Part shown: piece by piece, positions 56,700 through 64,000 of the stretch | Numbering within the stretch: position 1 is the first letter of the stretch | How the letters are laid out: each line of letters starts with the position of its first letter | From: Kappaphycus alvarezii | Lineage: Eukaryota; Rhodophyta; Florideophyceae; Gigartinales; Solieriaceae | Length of the DNA stretch: 64,000 nt | NCBI GenBank assembly: GCA_002205965.3 | Contig: NADL03000692.1 | Location: 1,488,001 to 1,552,000, forward strand | Direction: 5' to 3' | Translations under genes and position numbers: made by a program | The notes under the pieces: model-generated | Seen by the model: only the letters and a program-made list of their open reading frames with translations | Database searches by the model: none | What the model was told of the DNA's origin: nothing

Positions 56700-57920
56700 G
56701 GCCACGTGCACATGTGTACGTGACACGATAACGTTCGTCAGAGACAACCAGAACGTGTAACTATAGCGTCGGTAAATTCTGGTTCTGATGACTCCAACAG
56801 ATGTAGGCAATTTTTCCGCGATGCGCGGGAAGAGATCGTCTATAAAGCGGATAGTACAGTGGCGGGGGAAGGCGAACCCAAGGAATCGAAAGCCAGCGGT
56901 TGGAAATCGAAATTGGGGGCGTGTTTGGGGTTATCGGAGGGCAGGGGGGAGTCGACGCGACAGTTTGCGTTCCAGGTCAGTGACCTTGTTGCGGTTCGCA
57001 ATTGACGCAGCACCTCCCACTTCCCGGGTAGCCCTTGATCGTACGTCAGCCTTGAACGGTGATACGATGGTGACGTCGCAGGCGACGGGGCGCTTCGCAG
57101 TGCCATCGGGAGCTAGCGGTGTCTGGACAAGGATGTCAGCGAGTCCTAGCTCGGTGCCTGGTACCAGGAGCGGGACCTCAAACTGGCAGTCCAGACCGGC
57201 TGCACGGGCGATATGGCCGTCAGTGACGTTGCGTAGCGAGTCATGCCGGTGTTTGCGACCGAAACTCGAGGGACAGAAGTCCACTGCGTGGTCTCCTAGC
57301 CTGTCCATGGGTCCTTTGTAATGCTCACAGTTCGGAAGGAGCGAGTCATCGTTGACAGACAGTCCAAGGTAGCGACGTACCATGGTCTTCCAGTGTACTG
57401 CCGACACTTCCGTGTCGGTGGTTGGATGGGCGAGGAGGAATGCGGCGCCGTGGCCTTTGCGGAATGCGAGGCCCCGTATCCAGTTCCTCACTACGGCGAC
57501 GGTGTGATCGTTTGGATTTGGGCAACGAACCCAGACGTCGTCGTTCAAGTGTGCCTTGGCCAGCGTCTCCTGCTGCACACCCTTTAGGTCTGTTTGCACG
57601 TGGGTGTGCTCTGCAGAGAGGGGAAGCTGGTTGAAGGAACCCAGGTCGACGGAGTAGGGACGGCCGGGTATGCGGAGGACAAACTCGCGCATGGGAACGG
57701 CAGCTTGGCTGAGGAAGAACGACTTGTCTTGGCGGCATCGAGAGCCAGTGAGGGCGGTGGAGCGTGGTCCGATGTGTGCCCCGGACCTGACACGGGCAGG
57801 TGCTGCATCGATGAGACTTGCGGCAGCGGCACCTTGGAGGAATGGTTCGATGAGTGAGAAGCCGAGACCAACACGTCATTGGGACAGCGGCTGCCATCAC
57901 CAATAGATGGGAACGCGAGT
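56700..57920 (-). pseudogene. LINE copy D, C-terminal half
   Basis: The 253-codon frame (56931-57692) carries LLPNCEHYKG and RLGDHAVDFCPSSFG, a Cys/His cluster. RHDSLRNV, VPGTELGLADILV and ACDVTIVSP follow, the zinc-knuckle plus restriction-like-endonuclease pattern (P/D...(D)xV) found at the C-terminus of some LINEs. Upstream at about 57790-57850 AAAASLIDAAPARVR matches LINE copy C. The tail FQPLAFDSLGSPSPA lies in the frame at 56840-57106. The reverse transcriptase is missing, so the copy is 5'-truncated near 57.9 kb, where a plus-strand LINE begins. Confidence 0.7.
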
Positions 57921-58239
57921 GGCCAAGTCGCGCCCAAATGATCTCTTCTCGTCTTCTTACAAGCGCTGCACTCGTTGCACACTTGACTCGTTGTCAAAAT
58001 CCTAGGTCCCACCCCATGACTCGCAGCGGCAGCCTTAGGTCAACGGACAGCAAACACCGCCGACTCCCGGCCTTGTCCCGCCCCGCTAGTACCCACCCCA
58101 CCACCCCGCCCTCAGTCAAGAGTACAGTGCTCAAGCCGCCACCGCAACAGTACCACGGCAGAATCTCCCCACGACGAAGGACATTTGTTCCACGCATGTA
58201 CCAGTCGTGACCCATATCTCGACACGTTTCCTTCCTGAG

Positions 58240-59900
58240 CGCTAGGTGATCTGTTCTGCCAGGCCCTGCAAAACGCCGCGCGCGCATGCGAAGCGGGGAA
58301 CGATGGATGACAGCGTCGAGAAAATGAAGACGTTCCTTCTCCCAAAGGTCATCCTGTGCCACCCAGGTAATCAGGACTCCTCTGGGAACACCGAAACCTG
58401 TAGTCATTCTAACGGACGAACATTTCGCCGCAGGATGGGCCTTTGGCGGACGGGGCAGTACGAAACCCTCTGCCACACTGCACTCGCACCTTTCCACATG
58501 CCACACAGCGGCGACATTGACGCAGTCAGAACAAAAGAAAGTGAATAATCATCGCTTACTGTCGCTAGGTAGGGAGGGAGCCAACGGGAAGGCCGCATGA
58601 GCACTGAGCTCACTTGGTGTACATCCGGCAGCACAAGATGTTTCCGATGCACTCCGCGTTATGCACCACAGGGAACATTAAACTCCCAAGGCGACAAATT
58701 CGTCCCAGCCAAAGCTCTCCCGCTCTCCCTCCGTCCACAAAAATTACAACGGAATAGGTCATACGGGCGGTTCGCTCCTCCAGACCCGGCTCTGCCCCCG
58801 GCGGCTCAGGCTTACGCCCTTCCTACCTCGATGAGTTCCTCCGCAATCTGACTTTCTCCTCCCATGGTGGTCGAGTCTCTCACCGAATTTGTCAACGCCC
58901 TCGCAGCAGGGAAAGCCCCAAATGCTCTCGCCCCATGGACTGCCAGCACCCCGCTAACCCCGATTGCCAAGAAGGACATGACCCGCGCCCTGTCGCTGTC
59001 GGCGAGACACTTCGAAGACTTGTCAGCAGCTGCCTTATATCAAAATCAAAGAGAAAGGCGGCGGAGCACTTCTAACCACTCCATGTGGGAATCGCGACGA
59101 GAGCCGGGGCTGACGCGGTAGTTCACGGCATCCGGAGAGTGGTGACCAAAGTGGTGACAAGCCCGGAGTTCGCCCTCTTATTTGTCGACTTGGAGAACGC
59201 TTTCAACCTATGCAGTCGTTCTGCGTTCCTGGATGAGACTGAACGTAATTTCCCGCAGTTGTTAAGGTGGGTGCTGTTCTGTTACAACAAAGACCCACCA
59301 TACTTGCGGACGGTGTTCGACATTATACGCAGCGTCTATTGGTACCCAACAGGGTGACCCACTCGGTGGTCTACCGTTCGATCTGGTGTTGCATCCTCGT
59401 GACGCAGGTGGGCGTTAGATCGCCAACCGTGCCAAGGACCAATTCCGTAAGGTCAGGGCCACATCCCTACATCGGCATTCTGCGTTAATGGTTGCCTCTA
59501 ACATCGAATGTCTGCTGGCTTGGCTCACAGCTACTTTCTAGTAGCCATTTCAAAGCACTGCCACTGTTAGCGTAGTGTTTTCTTTGCCGCCGCCACTTTG
59601 CCAAGGTCAATGGGAATCTCACCCTATATTCCACCTGCAGTCAACCAACGGTTGCGGAGGCCCGTCTCGATCCGTCAGCGGTACCGTGCATACTGCCCCT
59701 AAGGGCCGGCGAATCGTCCACTATGCCAATGGACGTCCATCTCCTCCGTTTGTGGAATACTCCCTGTAACCTGGAACTAGGACACAGGAGGGCAACTCTC
59801 TTGCCATACATTTCGAATCGCTTTGTACTGACCCTTTCCGTCGCCAACTGCACCGCTCGTCCCCTCACGTCGCAGTCCATGCTTGTTACAGTATCACCTT
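58240..59900 (+). pseudogene. LINE copy B: N-terminal part and start of reverse transcriptase
   Basis: Around 58250-58400 MDDSVEKMKTFLLPKVIL matches the W-x-LLLPK-x-V-L segment before LINE reverse transcriptases. The frame 59085-59357 reads GADAVVHGIRRVV, FALLFVDLENAFNLCSR and LRWVLFCYNKDPP, the first polymerase motifs with the catalytic Asp in FVDLENAF. The usual QGDP motif follows as PTG*P in a broken frame. The YADD part of this copy is absent, because a second reverse transcriptase start appears at about 60300. Confidence 0.6.
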
Positions 59901-60056
59901 CCGATCAACACTGCTGAACACACTCGCCAGGGGCGGCCGCCGCTTCGGCATGTTTGCAACCAAGCAGAACACCGAACCATTGTGCTTTGGAAAGGACCAA
60001 TACCATCACTTCCCATGCATAGTTACCACAGCGGCCACCATTGCCCTCTGGTCACG

Positions 60057-60098
60057 AGGGGAAAGGTTTGGGTGTTTTACTCTTGGAAGATATGTCCT
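60057..60098 (+). repeat. 40-bp repeat shared with 34151-34191
   Basis: Lies between the two LINE reverse transcriptase copies and may mark the insert that separates them. Confidence 0.5.
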
Positions 60099-60232
60099 GG
60101 TCACGATGTAGCAGCGAGAACATATTTATCTCTCTTCCCGAAACATGACTACTGGCTACGCGAGATCCAATTATCCGTACCCGACCTGCGCGACCAGAAG
60201 GCTGGGTTTCAGCTCCTCCACTGCGCAAGCGC

Positions 60233-62195
60233 ATGCAGAATGTGGAGCGAACGGACTTCCCCACGGTACGTAACCTCTTCTACGTGGGCGACATTCCCCT
60301 TCCACTAGCCAACGGTATCAAGTCCGGCACGGATGCCATCGTCCATGACGTTCGCACATTACTACGCCGCGTTTCCTCTGACCCCATGTCGGCACCGTCC
60401 TCATTGACGCCCGCAACGCCTTCACTTGTGTTCATAGGCAAACAACGCTACACGTCCTCCCATCTCGTGCCCCATCGATCGCACGGTTCGCTAACATGAT
60501 TTATGGTCGGACTAACCCCCTCTAATCATTCCGAACCGTGACCGAACGATCCTACCTAGCGTACAGGGCACCAAACAGAGTGACCCTGCTAGCATGCTGC
60601 TTTTCTCTCTCGCTATTCAGCCACTCATCCGACGGATAGCTGGAGAGGACGGCATTTTCTTTAATCAGTGGTACGCTGATGATGGGACGATCATGGGGTC
60701 ACTCGACGGACTCCGAAGAGCTCCTCGTCACTCGCCCGGTACGGCCCGGCTTTTGGCATATTCGTCAATCACCAGAAGACCCGCATCTATTGGCCCCACA
60801 TCATGCCCTCAGACAGAGCAGCTTTCCTGGCTGAGTTTCCTCTCTCCTAGTGCGCTGGTGACGGCTTCGATCTCCTCGGGGCCCCGATTGGAAACGCTAC
60901 CTTCACCAAGGCTTTCCTCCGGGACAAGGTTGACGTGTGTCAACGCAACCTGAAGCTTCTCGAGCACATCCGGGACCCACGGGCACGTTTCCACATGCAC
61001 AGACTCTGTGCATCGGCATGCCGCGTCACGTACGCGTTTAAACTCGCCGACCCAAACCACGCCTCTGACCCTGCCGCTGAGTTCGACTCCTGCAGCGCTC
61101 CGCCTGAGTCACTTCATGACGTCGCTCTCACGGACTCAGCGTGGACTCAAGTGTGTCTCCCAATGCGCCTCGGTGGTCAGGGTTTCTCCTGATTGACAAC
61201 CTCCTCCACGGAGCAGTTGCCGCCAGCCTCATGGATTCAGCTCCCGCCCGCCTGCGCACGGCATCATACTCTACGCCGCGATCTGAAGTCGTCCTTCGAA
61301 AGCGCGCTCTGTGCGACAGGACGTTCTTCTTTTGTTGGCCAACCTAAACTGCCCCTTCACCAGTTCGTACGCCGCCTCCATGGCGATCCCTTCGTCACCG
61401 ACCTCGGCCCTTCGACCCTACCGCCCTTCCTTCAAGCGCACCCAACGGCTGCCACAAAAGTTTCCCCGCCTATTGGAGCATAATGTTACGCCGCCACCTT
61501 GGTCTCTCAGTCTACACAGACTCGATGCGGCTGAACTGTCACCACTGCCAGCAACAGCTGGATGTCTACGGTGATCATGTTGTTGACATCTGCCCTCTGA
61601 GTTTGGACGTCGACACACTGGCATGGCGCCATTCGTAACGCAATCGCTTATCACTTTTCCGCACCGCTGGTCTGGACATCCAGCTGGAGGTTCCTGACCT
61701 CATCCCTGGTTCCGAACTTCGGCCCGGAGACAGTCTTGTCCATCCTCCTGCTTCCCCGCTGACCCCCGTGAGAAACCCTTCGCATGTGACGTTGTCATTA
61801 CATCTCCGTTTACGTTGTACGCCGCCGCAAGTGCCACGCAAGTCGCAGGCGGCGCCGCTGCCCACGGATATCACTGGAAGATTCAGAAGTTGGAACACGA
61901 GCTGTCCAGGCGAATTGCCCCCGCTTCCCTGGACCCGTCCCGCGATACACGCGACCTCGGTTTCCAGTTTCAGCCCCTCGCGTTTGACTCGCTAGGAGCT
62001 GCATGCCCTGATACCATCCGTTTCCTTGAACGTTTTATCGACCGAACTGCGAACAAATGTCACGCCTCTCTCATCATTTTCCGCACACGCCTCCCTCAAC
62101 GCTTAAGCTGCATCGTATGGTCGTCGATAGCGATGGCCATCATCTCGCGCGCACCACTGCACGTGACCGATGTGGATCATCCGATTCGATGTTAA
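60233..62195 (+). pseudogene. LINE copy C: reverse transcriptase through C-terminus
   Basis: The copy starts with NGIKSGTDAIVHDVR, equivalent to the start motif of copy B. It continues in shifted frames to LLFSLAIQPLIRRIAG and the catalytic NQWYADDGTIMGS (about 60660-60697), then LKLLEHIRDPRARF and LPMRLGGQGFSLIDNLL. A Cys/His cluster CHHCQQQLDVYGDHVVDIC lies near 61535-61590. The tail FQFQPLAFDSLGAACP, LSCIVWSSIAMAIISRAPLH ends at 62195. Stops and many shifts make it inactive, but YADD is intact. The 3' UTR continues to about 62262 and matches 29130-29195. Confidence 0.7.
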
Positions 62196-62262
62196 TCTAA
62201 ATAGGCGGTCACACAGTGTACACTCGAAATGACAGATGAGTAAAAATATTGATTTGATATTG

Positions 62263-63352
62263 AACTGCGAGAGGCCTGGCAACCAACTCACGGCGATCAG
62301 GCCATTGGTTGGCGCTGCATTGCACTCGCGATGTCTTTGGGTGGACCGGGGCTTACACAAGTCTCCACCATATCCGCCAGGAAACACACAAAACCCACTC
62401 AGCACCTGCCGTACGGAGCTTTACACGCCAGTGTTGGAACCACACGCCAAGTAGTGGTGACCAAACGCTGATCACCATAAGGAACAAAGCACGCAGTTGG
62501 CTCCAACCTGTGCTCCTCCAATACCATGCACTTGAATCACTGTAAACCCCCCTGGCTTCCTTTCCAGGAGGTGCAATTCGTTCTCAAAACAGCCATGCAC
62601 GACAACCGACTACAGTACAGTGCTATCTGGTACCACCGCTGGCGCAACATGAAAATAGGGCGCAACGATTGGCAAACAAGCCAAGGTGCGGAACCTGCTC
62701 TGCCGATGCAGCCTTTCTTGCAATGGCAGACTGCTGCACTGACGGAGTCGGTGCGGAGATTCGAACGTTGGTGATCCACCTCCTGACAACATAGCCGTTA
62801 AGGCGGCTTTTAGTCAAGAGTCCAAACAAATGTTCATCACTCTGAATATCGCCTCCTTGTTTTGCATCAAGGAACGTCATGGGCTTATCAGTGGCTTTTT
62901 AGTAACAAGCCAATGATTACCATTGGCAGGTACCGTGTGCTTAAACTCAGGGCCAAGGCTGTCACCTATCATCCCCCATTTCCCTGTGATGTCCTGGATC
63001 TTAAGGTCGGGTCGTTGACCCAAATGAAATTGTTACATTACAGTATTGTATTCAGAAGAAAGAATGGCAATATCTACTGTAAAATATTTACAGAAGTGTG
63101 CTTTACATTACACCCGCTGATCTAATTGAGAAATTGCTCATTACACATTTCAATTTCAAACTTGTTAAGTTGTCATCGTAGACGCTACCTGTAGTTTTGT
63201 CCAAGAGAGATTTCCATGTTTTTTTGTAATGCCAACAAGGTCGATGGCAGATCGTAGTAATTCTGCAGGTCACGTTTCTGTCAAATTGTGAATTGAGGGG
63301 AGTGCATTGTAGACGTGCATGGAAGGCATTACAGTCAAACGATACACAATTT
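62263..63352. other. No gene seen
   Basis: Overlapping short frames on both strands without motifs. Contains isolated TACAGTACAG words (about 62610) and TA-rich spacer near 63050. Confidence 0.4.
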
Positions 63353-63540
63353 TCAGTTGCACTGGGTAACATCCCCACAGATGTTACCCAATGCAATGGA
63401 AAATAGTGCAACTGTACAGTATCTGTGCAGTACACACTGACTGGTCCAACTACTCGGCCAAGATCTAACCGGATGTTGCACATCGGCCTCGTGCAGTGGA
63501 GTGCGAGATAGGGTAGACATCGCTATGGACAACCTCATGA
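63353..63540 (-). pseudogene. LINE copy E, 3' end
   Basis: The minus frame reads LSIAMSTLSRTPLHEADVQH, matching IAMAIISRAPLHVTDVDH of copy C. The element body would extend rightward toward or beyond the window end; 63541-64000 shows no confirmable LINE domain. Confidence 0.5.
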
Positions 63541-64000
63541 CACTACTGGGGCACTGGCAAGTGCTCCAACGGATCGCACTGTCGGAAGAGAGGTATCGGC
63601 GAGCTATACAAAGAATAAATTCGTCCAGCAGTTGGATGGTACATTCTTGCCGAGCATGGCGCTTGGAAGCAAATCAAATCAAATCATCACATGACTCTCT
63701 TTTTCACGCACTTTTCCAAAGGAACAGCACAATACACGTGTCATACGCATCCAACCGCTCTCCCGCCCATTTGTCCCGTCACCAAAACCGCCGAAATGTT
63801 CCGCCCCCGGAACAGTACGTGTTTGCAAAACACCGGCCCATTCATCATTCCAGCATCTGATAACAGGTCCATTTTCTACGCCAGTCTACTCCTCTCTCAT
63901 ATTTGTCGTAGCCGCCCGCGTCCGAACCGCAAACTGTCACAGTCGCCTGTCGACTTTCTCACGCCGCGTCAACTGGCGTCACCAACTCCAATCAACGCCG

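Noticed and set aside
1..64000. CRISPR arrays, rRNA or tRNA genes, telomeric repeats
   Set aside because: No regularly spaced identical repeats of array type, no recognisable rRNA segments and no complete cloverleaf were seen. The tRNA-iMet match at 46707 is just the anticodon arm, used as a primer site.

Overview
The window reads as repeat-rich, gene-poor nuclear DNA of a microbial eukaryote. No bacterial operon structure, Shine-Dalgarno context or rRNA/tRNA gene was seen. It contains LTR retrotransposons, LINEs and DNA transposons in both orientations, a candidate spliceosomal intron, and a Copia primer site matching the anticodon arm of eukaryotic initiator tRNA. A zoosporic or other early-diverging fungus would fit, as would an alga or oomycete-like protist; the sequence does not settle this. 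Almost every recognisable reading frame is broken by stops or 1-nt shifts, so nearly all coding calls are pseudogenes or unpolished copies.

Layout. 0-12 kb: decayed, mostly unrecognisable DNA with Copia-like relics on the minus strand (5.2-7.1 kb) and an unidentified broken frame (2.8-3.3 kb). About 12-26.8 kb: the most interesting segment, a large multi-gene DNA transposon-like unit. In order it carries a nuclear-looking protein with a SUMO-interacting-like motif, an OB-fold/zinc-ribbon protein resembling RPA, a DDE transposase of the CxC/KDZ-HMGXB3 type, a PIF1-family helicase, a convergent unknown gene, a Ulp1 (SUMO-protease-type) gene with an acidic repeat tail, and a second unknown minus-strand gene. 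A short palindromic motif, close to GRGACGCTAATGTCYY, recurs across it. Strong copies on the left lie in one orientation and those on the right in the opposite one, as expected of subterminal transposase-binding repeats.

27-36 kb: 5'-truncated LINE tails, GTACTGTACAGTAC palindrome clusters, a broken leucine-rich-repeat-like gene whose first half is C-rich and second half G-rich, a LINE insertion with a 12-bp target duplication, and an unknown gene with six in-frame stops. 36-47 kb: two degraded Ty1/Copia elements on the minus strand. The second retains 138-139 bp LTRs and a half-tRNA-iMet primer site. 47-56.6 kb: an AT-rich island with two PIF/Harbinger transposase relics. 56.6-64 kb: an abrupt switch to GC-richer DNA made of at least four copies of one LINE family, whose C-terminal domain resembles zinc-knuckle/restriction-like-endonuclease LINEs.

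Within the 12-26.8 kb unit the inferred division of labour is: DDE transposase for cutting and joining, PIF1 helicase and RPA-like protein for handling single strands, and Ulp1 plus a SIM-like protein for a SUMO connection. This is inference; none of the copies here looks intact.
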